64,000 bases of DNA from contig NZ_JACBYV010000001.1 of NCBI RefSeq assembly GCF_013408425.1, forward strand, positions 1,860,001 to 1,924,000, read 5' to 3'. The position numbers and the translations under genes are program-made. This stretch comes from Pseudomonas flavescens. GTDB lineage: Bacteria; Pseudomonadota; Gammaproteobacteria; Pseudomonadales; Pseudomonadaceae. The notes under the pieces were generated by a model, which worked only from the letters and a program-made list of their open reading frames with translations, made no database searches and was not told the origin of the DNA. Of this stretch, positions 35,399 to 44,067 are shown piece after piece. The first letter of the stretch is position 1, and the number at the start of each line of letters is the position of its first letter.

Positions 35399-37153
35399 AT
35401 GACAAAAAAAGCAGCCGATACCCCAGCCGTGGTGGTACCCAAAGGCATACGAAAGGGCCTCACCAATTATGGTGACACCGGATTTTCACTGTTTCTGCGC
35501 AAGGCCTTCATCAAAGGCGCCGGGTACACCGACGAGGCTCTGGATCGCACCATCGTAGGTATTGCCAATACCGGCAGTGGATACAACCCCTGCCATGGCA
35601 ACGCGCCGCAATTGATCGAAGCGGTCAAGCGAGGTGTGATGATGGCCGGGGGCCTTGCCATCGACTTCCCGACCATTTCCGTTGCTGAGAGCTTTTCCAC
35701 TCCCACCAGCATGTACCTGCGTAATCTCATGTCGATGGACACCGAGGAGATGATCCGTGCGCAGCCGATGGATGCCGTGGTGCTGATCGGCGGTTGTGAC
35801 AAGACGGTACCCGCCCAGTTGATGGGGGCCGCATCGGCCAACGTACCGACCATCCAGTTGATCACCGGCTCGATGCTGACTGGCGGACACCGCGGCGTGC
35901 GAGTTGGTGCTTGCACCGACTGTCGCCGTTACTGGGGGCAATTCCGCGGCCAGGAAATCGACGAGCAGGAAATCAATGAGGTCAACTCCAAGCTGGTGGC
36001 GAGTGTTGGTACCTGCTCGGTAATGGGCACAGCCAGCACCATGGCTTGCCTGGGTGAGGCCATGGGGATCGTCATGCCCGGTGGTGCATCGCCACCCGCC
36101 GTGACCTCGGATCGTATTCGCATTGCCGAGCTGACCGGCAAGCAGGCAGTGGAAATGGCCCGCAGCGGCCTGACGCCGGACAAGATCCTCACTGCCAAGG
36201 CGTTCGAGAATGCGCTGCGTGTGCTACTGGCCATCGGTGGCTCGACCAACGGAATCGTCCACCTGACCGCGATCGCCGGGCGGATGGGTTTCGACATCGA
36301 TCTGGAGGCGTTCGACCGCATGAGCCGCGAGACCCCGGTGCTGGTCGACCTGAAACCTTCCGGGCAGCACTACATGGAAGATCTGCACCGGGCAGGAGGG
36401 CTGCAGACCGTGTTGCATGCACTGCGTCCGCTGCTGCATCTGGATGCGCTGACCGTAACCGGGCGCACCTTGGGCGAAGAGCTGGACGATGTGCCGGTAT
36501 TCAGTCAGGACGTGGTACGAAGCTTCGCTGATCCGATCTACCCGGCGGGAGGCATCGCGTTCCTGCGCGGCAACCTGGCACCGGAAGGCGCAATCATCAA
36601 GCAATCGGCGGCCGATCCCCGGCTTATGGAACACGAAGGCCGCGCCGTTGTTTTCGAGAACTCCGAAGACATGGCGCTGCGCATCGATGACCCGGAACTG
36701 GACGTCAACGCAGATGACATCCTGGTGCTGAAGAATATTGGCCCTGTCGGTGCGCCGGGTATGCCGGAAGCCGGCTACCTGCCCATTCCCAAGAAGCTGG
36801 CTCGGGCTGGCGTCAAGGACATGGTGCGGATCTCCGATGGCCGCATGAGCGGTACGGCCGCTGGCACCATCGTTCTGCACGTAACGCCGGAGGCCGCCAA
36901 GGGCGGGCCGCTGGCCCTGGTGCAGAGTGGTGATCGCATCCGTCTGAGTGTGGCCGAGCGCAGCATCGAACTGAAGGTATCAGATGAGGAGCTGGCTCGC
37001 CGCCGTGCACTTTGGCAACAACCCCAGCCGGTAGATGCCGAGCGCGGTTACCGCAAGTTGTTCTACGAGCAGATCACTCAAGCCGACAAAGGCTGCGATT
37101 TCGAATTCCTGAGACCGCCAGCCATGCGCGCAAAGGTGCCGGAGGATCGCTGA
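35399..37153 (+). CDS. IlvD/Edd-family sugar-acid dehydratase
   Basis: A 584-residue Fe-S dehydratase. Characteristic motifs: SGYNPCHGNAPQL, VLIGGCDKTVPAQLMGAAS (Fe-S ligand Cys), GACTDCRRYWGQFRG, SVGTCSVMGTASTMACLGEA (Fe-S ligand Cys), and near the end MVRISDGRMSGTAAGTIVLH with the active-site Ser. The sequence is closer to the pentonate/hexonate dehydratases (arabinonate, xylonate, galactonate-type) than to biosynthetic IlvD, judging from the context with a GntP permease and a GntR regulator. It would give a 2-keto-3-deoxy sugar acid; the exact substrate is open. Confidence 0.88.
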   Translation: MTKKAADTPAVVVPKGIRKGLTNYGDTGFSLFLRKAFIKGAGYTDEALDRTIVGIANTGSGYNPCHGNAPQLIEAVKRGVMMAGGLAIDFPTISVAESFSTPTSMYLRNLMSMDTEEMIRAQPMDAVVLIGGCDKTVPAQLMGAASANVPTIQLITGSMLTGGHRGVRVGACTDCRRYWGQFRGQEIDEQEINEVNSKLVASVGTCSVMGTASTMACLGEAMGIVMPGGASPPAVTSDRIRIAELTGKQAVEMARSGLTPDKILTAKAFENALRVLLAIGGSTNGIVHLTAIAGRMGFDIDLEAFDRMSRETPVLVDLKPSGQHYMEDLHRAGGLQTVLHALRPLLHLDALTVTGRTLGEELDDVPVFSQDVVRSFADPIYPAGGIAFLRGNLAPEGAIIKQSAADPRLMEHEGRAVVFENSEDMALRIDDPELDVNADDILVLKNIGPVGAPGMPEAGYLPIPKKLARAGVKDMVRISDGRMSGTAAGTIVLHVTPEAAKGGPLALVQSGDRIRLSVAERSIELKVSDEELARRRALWQQPQPVDAERGYRKLFYEQITQADKGCDFEFLRPPAMRAKVPEDR

Positions 37154-37238
37154 GCACACCTCAGTGTGTCGGCCCGCTCGCAGCAGACCGGCGCCTTTCC
37201 CGTCGACACTCCCCTTATAAAAACAAACGGAGTTACTC

Positions 37239-38591
37239 ATGGAAAATACCGCCTTGATCGTGACGGTATCGGTCAGTGCCATTCTGGCGTTGCTGGTTCT
37301 CATCGTCAGGTTTCGCTTTCAACCCTTCCTTGCGCTGATACTGGTCAGCGTGGGCACCGGCCTCGCTCTCGGCATGCCGCCGCAGGAGTTGCTCGATTTC
37401 ATCGTCAAGTCCATGGGCGGCACGCTGGGTTTCGTTGCACTGATCATCGGCCTGGGGGCCATGTTCGGTGAGATGTTGCGAGTCAGCGGTGGCTCCGAGC
37501 GCCTGGCACTCAATCTTGTTGAACGCTGTAGCGACAAAACGGTGCCGTGGGCTCTGGGGCTCGCGGGGTTTCTGGTGTCGATCGCGGTATTCATTGATGT
37601 CGCCATCATCATCCTGGTACCGCTGATCTATGGCATCGCCCAGCGTACCAAACGCTCTCTGCTGTACTACGGCATTCCCCTGTGCGCAGGTCTGAGCGTG
37701 ACCCACACCTTCATCCCGCCAACACCCGGCCCGATCGCCACTGCGAGCATTCTGGGTGCTGATCTCGGTTGGGTGATCATCTGGGGCGTGATTGCCGGTT
37801 TGCCAGCAATGGCTGTAGCCGGGCCGATATTCGGCAAGTTCATTTCCAGCCGGATTTTCGTACCGGTACCGGAACATATGAATCAGGGGCAAAGTACCTT
37901 CGACGATACGAGCAAGCTGCCGTCGTTCCGCTCCGTTGTGTTGACGCTGTTGTTGCCACTACTGCTGATCTTGAGCAATACCTCGGCCGAGTTGCTGTTG
38001 GCCGAAGGTAACCTTCTGCGCGATATCCTGATGTTTGTCGGCAATCCGATCATCGCATTGCTACTTACCTGCCTGCTGACCTTCTGGGTCTTCGGCTACA
38101 AGCGTGGTTACAGCAAGGACGAGCTGCAGAAGATTGCCACCAAGGCTCTGGAGCCGGCTGGCATCATCATACTCATCACCGGGGCGGGCGGCGTGTTTGG
38201 CAAGGTGCTTGTTGCTTCGGGAATCGGCGAAATCCTGGCCTCTGCCATGCAGAGCCTGAGTATTCCTCTTGTGCTCTTCGCCTTCATGACGTCGGCAGTA
38301 ATGCGCATCTCGCAGGGGTCGGGCACTGTCGCGATGATTACAGGGGCGAGCCTGACTGCTCCTGTTGCCGAACTGATGGGCGTTAGCGACCAGATGACAG
38401 CGCTGCTGGTAATTGCGATCGCATGCGGTGGTACGGCGTTTTCCCATGTCAACGACTCCGGATTTTGGATGGCCAACCGCTATTTCGGTATGAGCGTGTC
38501 CGACACCCTAAAATCTTGGACAGTGATGAAAACCCTTGTAGGTCTGACTGGACTGACAATCTGTCTGATTATTAGCCAATTCATTAATTAA
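37239..38591 (+). CDS. GntP-family sugar-acid/H+ symporter
   Basis: A 450-residue inner-membrane transporter with about 12-13 hydrophobic helices. GntP hallmarks include GFVALIIGLGAMFGEMLRVSG, THTFIPPTPGPIATASILGA and the C-terminal GGTAFSHVNDSGFWMANRYF. Members import gluconate or related aldonates. It lies 85 bp after the dehydratase in the same operon, preceded by a CGGAG ribosome site, which makes import plus dehydration of one sugar acid the likely pathway. The aldolase and dehydrogenase for later steps are not in this window. Confidence 0.93.
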   Translation: MENTALIVTVSVSAILALLVLIVRFRFQPFLALILVSVGTGLALGMPPQELLDFIVKSMGGTLGFVALIIGLGAMFGEMLRVSGGSERLALNLVERCSDKTVPWALGLAGFLVSIAVFIDVAIIILVPLIYGIAQRTKRSLLYYGIPLCAGLSVTHTFIPPTPGPIATASILGADLGWVIIWGVIAGLPAMAVAGPIFGKFISSRIFVPVPEHMNQGQSTFDDTSKLPSFRSVVLTLLLPLLLILSNTSAELLLAEGNLLRDILMFVGNPIIALLLTCLLTFWVFGYKRGYSKDELQKIATKALEPAGIIILITGAGGVFGKVLVASGIGEILASAMQSLSIPLVLFAFMTSAVMRISQGSGTVAMITGASLTAPVAELMGVSDQMTALLVIAIACGGTAFSHVNDSGFWMANRYFGMSVSDTLKSWTVMKTLVGLTGLTICLIISQFIN

Positions 38592-38611
38592 CCACTTCCT
38601 CACAGCTTTGG

Positions 38612-38648
38612 GGGCAAGCCGAGATTCTTTGCGGCTCGCTGCCCTTTT
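38612..38648 (+). terminator. Likely terminator of the dehydratase-permease operon
   Basis: GGGCAAGCCG pairs with CGGCT-(CGC)-TGCCC (a stem with a three-base bulge) and is followed by TTTT. It begins about 20 bases after the permease stop, just before repeat copy B. Confidence 0.6.
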
Positions 38649-38937
38649 GCCATAATCATGATTGAGCTGGATAGGGTTTTACTCTGGCGTTTTTGCTAAG
38701 GCGATCAGCGGCTTTTGCCACTCGATTGGCAGGCGGCTGAGGTGTAGTTCTAAGGCCAGTCGTAATGTTCGGCGGAGTGCTTGGGCGTCAGCTGCTTGAG
38801 CGCAGGTCGGTAGCCTCACGCTGCCGCTACAAACTCAGGAGCTCCAGAACTCTAGTGGCTTCTGCAGTTATCGAGATGTACCGATCCTCGCTTCGGCGAT
38901 AATCTGTCTCCTCACGCCACGAGACCCCCTATGCGCA
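38643..38937. repeat. Direct repeat, copy B (about 290 bp)
   Basis: Partner of copy A at 33613-33903. It carries the upstream region and the first codons of the TPR gene, so copy B is probably the native context and copy A the left half created when the sugar-acid module entered. Confidence 0.9.
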
Positions 38938-39902
38938 CTCGAGACAAGCTGCTTCCCTGGTCATTGCTCTTCATGGTGTTCGGCTTCCAGGCCGCTATGG
39001 CCGGCTCAGTTGACAAAGCGGTGAGCCTTTTTGAAGCGGAGCAATATCAGGCATCGATCCAAGAGGCAGACAGGGTGCTGGAAAAGCAGCCGGATGACAG
39101 CCAGGCCTTGAATATCAAGGCGCTGTCAGTATCCGTTCTGGGAGATGACGAGACGGCAATCCGCCTGGTCTTACAGGCCCTTGAAGCCTCTCGCAGGAAT
39201 GGGCAGGTAACGATCGCTCAGCAGTCCGACTACTGGAATAACCTCGGTTACTTCAGCGAGCGCCAGCGCAACTTCGAGGCAGCGCTGGGCTACCACAGGA
39301 AATCACTGGAGATGCGTCTGGCCGCTTTTGGCGAAAAGGATCTCCGCACTGCCGATAGCTACAACAACATCGGCACGACGCTTAGTCGATTGGGTCGCTA
39401 TGACGAGGCATTCGAATACTTGAATAAAAATCTGACCTTAAGAGAGCGTTTGCTCGGGCCGGATGATCACTTGGTTGCCGTCGCGGTAAATAACCTAGGT
39501 AACGCCTACAACCTGAAGGGCGACTATGAGCGCTCTCTGCCGCTTTTTGAGCAAGCGTTGGATATCGATCTGCGCCTGTACGGGCCAGAGCACCCAACCA
39601 TTGCGGCCCGCTGGAACAATGTGGGCGACGCCTTGCGCGGCCAGGGCAGGTACGACGAGGCGGAGCGATTGCTGAACAAGGCGCTGAACAGTGACCTCGC
39701 CACCTTCGGTGAGAACCACCCGAAAGTGGTGTTGCGCTACACCAACCTGGCACGGGTATATGAGGCTCAGGGCGATACGCCTAAAGCGAGTGCCTCCTAT
39801 GCAAAAGCCCTGAAAATACTGCAGCAGTCCTACCCTGGTGACATCGAGCAGATTGACTTCCTTGAGTCGAAGCTCAAGGCGATCGCCGCCAAGTCCGGCT
39901 GA
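38931..39902 (+). CDS. Secreted tetratricopeptide-repeat protein (kinesin-light-chain type)
   Basis: A 323-residue protein with a signal peptide (LLPWSLLFMVFGFQAAMA), two TPR-like helices pairs up to about residue 90, then tandem TPR_10/TPR_12 units of 42 residues with the WNNLGYFSERQRNFEAALGY, YNNIGTTLSRLGRYDEAFEY and NNLGNAYNLKGDYERSLPLF pattern. It is expected to be periplasmic and to mediate protein-protein contact. Partner unknown. Its upstream region and start codon lie in repeat copy B. No other gene is obviously co-transcribed. Confidence 0.88.
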   Translation: MRTRDKLLPWSLLFMVFGFQAAMAGSVDKAVSLFEAEQYQASIQEADRVLEKQPDDSQALNIKALSVSVLGDDETAIRLVLQALEASRRNGQVTIAQQSDYWNNLGYFSERQRNFEAALGYHRKSLEMRLAAFGEKDLRTADSYNNIGTTLSRLGRYDEAFEYLNKNLTLRERLLGPDDHLVAVAVNNLGNAYNLKGDYERSLPLFEQALDIDLRLYGPEHPTIAARWNNVGDALRGQGRYDEAERLLNKALNSDLATFGENHPKVVLRYTNLARVYEAQGDTPKASASYAKALKILQQSYPGDIEQIDFLESKLKAIAAKSG

Positions 39903-40263
39903 TGAATCGCAGCTCCAGTCCCCCCGCTGGCCGGTCGCGGCCACGAGCGAGACTCCGAACGACTCAAACGCCTTCAGCGTATGGAGTGCGTTTGCCCAGC
40001 GCACTTGATTGCTGCGATAGGTCAGCATTTCGCGTGCATCCTTCAACTACCGACTCGCTCCGGGGATTCGCATCTTTGTAGAGGTCAGGCTACGTTAAGC
40101 TCACCCTCATCACTCTTGATGACGCAAATATATTGGTGGTCTCCTCAAACCTAGTCATTCAGCGAAGGTTCCGCTGAATACCGCTGCGTGCTGTTTCTCT
40201 AGCCGGCACACAAAACAACTACCCCCCAGTATGTTGCCATCCTGAAACCCGCGGGCTAGAGTG
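39903..40263. other. 361-bp stretch without a supported gene
   Basis: Boundary between the TPR gene and the first radC unit. A minus-strand frame overlaps the TPR gene and this gap (39495-40046) but is a shadow. The last 60 bp are shared with the region before the second unit (near 49810), so the left border of the repeated unit is at about 40210. Confidence 0.4.
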
Positions 40264-40505
40264 CTCACGTCGTGGTAAATCCCACGACCGGGCGTGAGAA
40301 CCCGTTCGTTGTCCAAGGCGCGGTAGCGTCATAGTGCAAAGCTGATGGTTGACCATTGCGCTTCTGCATATCTATGGCGGGCCGTGTAAGGCAGGCTTTT
40401 GCCTGGCCGGTTCCCTTGGACGCCGGTTTCTCACCCTTGCACGGTCCGCCTCCTATGCTCGTGAGAAGGCTGGTAGGCGGCTCCTTAACCTGTCCAAGGA
40501 GCATA
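40264..40505 (+). ncRNA. Structured RNA leader, copy 1 (radC RNA motif candidate)
   Basis: Contains, in order, a hairpin around GTGGTAAATCCCAC, a long-range stem GGCGGGCCGTG with CACGGTCCGCC, and inside it CAGGC-TTTT-GCCTG. In copy 2 the corresponding loop is TTCG and the first stem is extended with compensating bases, while arm sequences differ elsewhere: the signature of selection on RNA structure. A conserved radC RNA motif upstream of radC-linked operons has been described in proteobacteria by comparative genomics; I believe this is it, but could not check the alignment. Confidence 0.55.
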
Positions 40506-40511
40506 AGGAAA

Positions 40512-40598
40512 ATGCACTACCCCCTTTTTACCCAAGAGCTCCGCCTTGGGCTTTCGGTCTTGCTGTTCGCCTCTGATCAGGAGGTGCGCCATGGCTGA
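40512..40598 (+). CDS. 28-codon leader ORF of radC unit 1
   Basis: ATG at 40512, preceded by AAGGAGCATAAGGAAA, opens MHYPLFTQELRLGLSVLLFA and stops at 40598, overlapping the next gene's start by eight bases in another frame. The same ORF with one substitution occurs in the second unit (50104-50190), which supports translation. It could be a small membrane peptide or serve translational coupling. Confidence 0.5.
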   Translation: MHYPLFTQELRLGLSVLLFASDQEVRHG

Positions 40599-40860
40599 GC
40601 TCGAACCCTGTGTAATACCTTTTCCGCTGCGGCCCAGTCCGCTGCATGAATCTGAACGCTCTCCCCTACCGTCTGAAGCCGCTGCTGAGATGCGAGCAGT
40701 GATGCTCGGTAATCTGCTGGATCAACTGGCTGAGCCCGAAGGCTTGCAGTCGGAGAATCTGCGCGCGCGCATCACAGCTTACTCGGCTCTGGGTCTGCTG
40801 GACGAGATGGTCGTTCTGTATCGCCGCGCGCTTTCTGAAGCGCGAGGAGGTGCGGGATGA
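40591..40860 (+). CDS. Hypothetical protein of the radC unit, 89 aa (copy 1)
   Basis: ATG at 40591 has an ideal AGGAGG at 40579-40584. The protein starts MAELEPCVIPFPLRPSPLHE, then has a helical EAAAEMRAVMLGNLLDQLAE stretch and a C-terminal RRALSEARGG. It is nearly identical to 50183-50452. No named domain. Its stop overlaps the start of the 115-aa gene (ATGA). It accompanies radC in pseudomonad integrative elements as far as I recall, role unknown. Confidence 0.75.
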   Translation: MAELEPCVIPFPLRPSPLHESERSPLPSEAAAEMRAVMLGNLLDQLAEPEGLQSENLRARITAYSALGLLDEMVVLYRRALSEARGGAG

Positions 40861-41204
40861 GCAAGGGCGTCACTACGTATCTGCAGCCTCACGATGGTCA
40901 CCCGGGCACGGAGATCCTCTGGGCAGCTGACTGCAGGGAAGCATTCGATCAGGAGGTTAAGCTCGCTCAGACCTGGCTCGACTGTTCCCGTAGCGGCTGG
41001 CTCTGGGCAGCGATGATCGCAGAGCGCGATCTGCTGCCTTGGGCCATTGAGAGGCGCGCGTTTGAGGTGGGCTTCCTGAGTCGCATCCATCAGCGCCTGC
41101 GGTCGAACCGAGACAGCACTCCGCCGGAGATCCGATGTACGTCTGGTAATTACATTGTTCAGAAGAAGGCAGAGCTTGTGGTCGAGGCGTGTTACCACGG
41201 CTAA
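40857..41204 (+). CDS. Hypothetical protein of the radC unit, 115 aa (copy 1)
   Basis: Starts MSKGVTTYLQPHDGHPGTEI and contains a conserved AQTWLDCSRSGWLWAAMIAE block and RRAFEVGFLSRIHQRLRSN. Nearly identical to 50449-50796, with most changes in the first 40 residues. Soluble, no known domain. It overlaps the 89-aa gene by four bases. In this copy the following radC is missing: IS1182-type sequence starts about 190 bp downstream. Confidence 0.75.
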   Translation: MSKGVTTYLQPHDGHPGTEILWAADCREAFDQEVKLAQTWLDCSRSGWLWAAMIAERDLLPWAIERRAFEVGFLSRIHQRLRSNRDSTPPEIRCTSGNYIVQKKAELVVEACYHG

Positions 41205-41398
41205 CCTTAAGTCGACTGAGAGTTGTGTTCGATCAGTCTGCTTGGATGAAGGTAGGTTCTGGACTGGCGGAGGGCGTGGCCTAGGCATTAGGTTTACACG
41301 CGCTTCGCTAGCTCAGCAAAGCTGCTGGCAGTAATCTGCCGCCCGCAGTGAGCTGCGGGCAAGTCGCGAGCGCGCCTGCCGCCTTCGCGATTTTATAG
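41205..41398. repeat. Spacer of radC unit 1, truncated
   Basis: Parallels the spacer after the 115-aa gene in unit 2 (from about 50800) as far as TTCGCGATTTT, then changes abruptly to IS1182 sequence at about 41395. The remainder of the spacer and radC are absent here. Confidence 0.65.
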
Positions 41399-42238
41399 CG
41401 TTTTGGAGCCGATGGCTTTTACTGCCTGCTTCGCCATGGAGCTGAGCTGGTCGCGGTATGAACCGGCGTTCGTGACCTCGTGGGCAACGATCAAATGGTG
41501 CAGTGTATTGATCGCCGTATGCACGTCGTAGCCGACAATTCAGTTGCCACGCGTCATCATCGAACGGGAATGGCGAATCGTTGAGCTGAGATTCGATCAG
41601 CTGAAGCTATTTCATTTGAGTTTTAAGCTTCTCGATTTTCTCCGCCAGGCTAGTAGCGTCTGGGACAGAGGCTGTTGGCGCTGCCGGTCAGCCGCATCAA
41701 GTGCGGCCAGGTAACGGCTGATGCTCGACTCAATGTCTTCCATCCGCCGCTTGAGTTTGGCGCTGGTGAAGTTGCGGTCACGATTGTTAACCGCCTTAAA
41801 TTTGCTGCCGTCGATGGCGACCAGATTTTCTCCGAAAAGGCCAAACTGCTGGCAGAGCATAACGAACTGGCGGCAGCCCCCGCGAAGGATCTTGTTGTTG
41901 TCTTTGCGGAAGTTGGCGATGGTTTTGAAATCGAGCATCAAACGCCTGGTTAGCCACATCAGCTCGACAGTGCGCTGGGCTTCTCGTTCAAGCCGCCGGC
42001 TCGATTGGATGCGGTTCACGTAACCGTAGATATAGATCTTCAGGAGGATCGCAGGGTGGTATGCCGGTCTGCCGGTTTCGGCTGGAATGACGCCATCAAA
42101 ACCCAGAGTGGCCAAGTTGAGTTCATCGACGAAGACATCAACCACCCGTACCGGGTTGGTATCGCTGACGTAGTCGTCAAGGCTCTCGGGAAGTAAGGTG
42201 CTTTGCCCTCGGTGCTCACCCTGGATAAACCGTTTCAT
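41399..42238 (-). pseudogene. IS1182-family transposase, frameshifted and truncated
   Basis: The intact N-terminal part (208 codons, 42238-41612) starts MKRFIQGEHRGQSTLLPESL and includes GRPAYHPAILLKIYIYGYVN, ELMWLTRRLMLDFKTIANFR and LVAIDGSKFKAVNNRDRNFT, typical of IS1182. After YLAALDAADRQ the frame is lost; other frames show EKIEKLKTQMK, then a stop, DSPFPFDDDAW and VAHEVTNAGSYRDQLSSMAK, which are later family motifs. The final third is missing. Non-functional. Confidence 0.85.
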
Positions 42239-42290
42239 GGGCTTCCCTTGCGATGAAGTTCTCAGAAATCATAGCAAGGGTATGTCCGGG

Positions 42291-42311
42291 CGTTTTTACA
42301 CACTCTGGGCC
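42291..42311. repeat. IS1182-type terminal sequence, inverted partner of 45222-45242
   Basis: The 21 bases are the exact reverse complement of 45222-45242. Together they frame the SEC-C and PIN genes. Confidence 0.9.
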
Positions 42312-42374
42312 AGGAGCAGCCTCTGGTGATAGGGGACAGTCGATGGGTATGTGGGGAGCTTGTCCCGGACATTT

Positions 42375-43850
42375 TCACAGCGTGCCTGAATTCAAGCAGC
42401 ACTTTTTATATTTCTTTTCCGACCCGCATGGGCAAGGATCATTTCGCCCCACGTCCTTGATGGAGTGGGATGTCTTAATTCGCCTCTCGGAAACATTGTC
42501 GAGGATTTGATAGGTGCTCATGATTTTTTGAGACATAACCCTCTCATCGCTCGTCAGCGGAACAGATGCATCAATAGCGAGAATGGTCTCAGAGCTACCC
42601 CCGCGCCCCTTTGTATCAGCTCCTAAAAGCAATATCTCTTTGGCGCCCTGGAATTTGTAGCGAGCAACAGAGGCATACAGTTGCATACAGGCGCTTCGCT
42701 CCTTTCTGTATTCATCATAAGAGCCATGACTTTCATTCCAAGGGAAGAATATGAAAATATATATCCTTCCAGGTTTGCTCATGGACGGAACTGTCCTCGC
42801 AGAGCGAGTACCTTTAGTTACATTTTCGAATTTCTCAAACAGAGCAGAGGCTAGAAGGCTACTTGAGTAAAGGTTCTCTGAAGCGAGAACTTGTACTGCA
42901 CTTGAATGAGTTAGAAAGGGAAGGTCGCTAGCTTCGCCTACGCACGCGTCTGCTATGGCGTCGGAAAAACGAGCTATAAGTTCATTCCAAAGCTTCGCTT
43001 TCTGTTTATGACCGTACCGAAGAGCATAATCTACTGTCTGCCTGTAGTGTCGCCACTCCCACTCCGGGATGCTGAAGAAATTTCCTTGATTTTCAGGGGG
43101 ATTTGAAATATCTCCGTAGCCATAGCCGCCATCTTCTTGGAGATAGAAAGCGAGTGTTTCTTCCTCACCAGCGCTATACAAGAAGCTTTTGTCGCGGATG
43201 GCCTTTTCCTTTGCCTCTAAGTATCGAATGAAGTCCGTAGGAGTGCATAACTCTTCAAGCAAAAGTTTTATTCCGCTTTCATCAAGCACATGCACAAAGG
43301 TCTTCTCTTGGTCTACATCTCCTACAAAGAATGGTTTATCGAGCAATATCTTCTCGGGAACTTGGTAGTAGTAGCCAAGTGTGCCGCTGCTGCCAGGTTT
43401 GATGGAGTCAAAAAAATGCTTGGCATGATCACCGATACCTCTAGTGACGGCAATCAGATGGATCTTTAATTCAGAGCTCGTAAGGTCAAATGGGAAAGGG
43501 TCTTCTAGCTCCCTGTTGAGGAAAATTTTATCAGGGTGGTTTCTTACAAAGCTCTCAGCACCATGCAGCTGCTTCGCTGATTCCTTTACTGCAGCTCTAT
43601 ACCATCGGCTCCATGCTAGTTTTATTTCATTGTGAGCCTGGAATTTAACATGCCCTTTATCAGAAAATAGGATAAGAGTTCCATTAAAATAAATAGTGAG
43701 GTCTGTTAGTTCTTTACCTTTGCCTACGGAGCGAAATAAACTTGGATAACACCACAGACTGAAAAATGTATTTCTTGCAATGGAGGCGAGAATCCTTTCG
43801 CTTTCGTTAACACTTGGCTCTTTTTGGATTGGCTTTAGCACTTCGTTCAT
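42375..43850 (-). CDS. SEC-C motif protein with possible nuclease-like N-terminal domain
   Basis: A 491-residue soluble protein. The C-terminus carries a perfect SEC-C zinc-binding motif (GRNDPCPCGSEKKYKKCC). Residues 20-80 (IARNTFFSLWCYPSLF, GKGKELTDLTIYFNGTLILF, then SDKGHVKFQ) resemble the core of PD-(D/E)XK-like or NERD-type nuclease folds, with Asp in LTDLTI and Lys in SDKG; this is inference. The middle has no recognised domain. AT-rich codon use relative to the flanks points to horizontal acquisition. It lies between IS1182-type ends, next to a PIN protein, in a position typical of defence genes. Confidence 0.7.
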   Translation of the reverse strand: MNEVLKPIQKEPSVNESERILASIARNTFFSLWCYPSLFRSVGKGKELTDLTIYFNGTLILFSDKGHVKFQAHNEIKLAWSRWYRAAVKESAKQLHGAESFVRNHPDKIFLNRELEDPFPFDLTSSELKIHLIAVTRGIGDHAKHFFDSIKPGSSGTLGYYYQVPEKILLDKPFFVGDVDQEKTFVHVLDESGIKLLLEELCTPTDFIRYLEAKEKAIRDKSFLYSAGEEETLAFYLQEDGGYGYGDISNPPENQGNFFSIPEWEWRHYRQTVDYALRYGHKQKAKLWNELIARFSDAIADACVGEASDLPFLTHSSAVQVLASENLYSSSLLASALFEKFENVTKGTRSARTVPSMSKPGRIYIFIFFPWNESHGSYDEYRKERSACMQLYASVARYKFQGAKEILLLGADTKGRGGSSETILAIDASVPLTSDERVMSQKIMSTYQILDNVSERRIKTSHSIKDVGRNDPCPCGSEKKYKKCCLNSGTL

Positions 43851-44067
43851 CCTTCGTGCTTTTAATCAGTAAGTGAGTCGGCCGCTAGGCAATCTGCCGA
43901 TCAATGCCTCGTATATGGCATCGGCACCACCTATCCCAAAGCACACCGTCCAGTTCAGAGTGAAGCGTAGCGGCGTACGGTAGGTAGTGCATGAGGTCTG
44001 GTACAGACGGCTCCTTGTGGCCAGTTATTGCCTATCGCGACCCGCTGTTTTGAGTCGAGGTGGTGCT

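Larger units (their letters stand above)
41399..42311 (-). mobile_element. Degraded IS1182-family element
   Basis: The minus strand holds an IS1182-type transposase start (42238) and broken later parts. The outer right end is a 21-bp terminal sequence at 42291-42311, whose exact complement recurs at 45222-45242. The left end and the catalytic C-terminal half have been deleted. The element interrupts radC unit 1. Confidence 0.8.

Noticed and set aside
39495..40046. 183-codon minus-strand frame overlapping the TPR gene; its start (AREMLTYRSNQ, then ALHTLKAFESFGV) briefly resembles a serine recombinase helix
   Set aside because: Most of it is antisense to the TPR gene, the catalytic serine motif is absent and the likeness is limited to a few residues.
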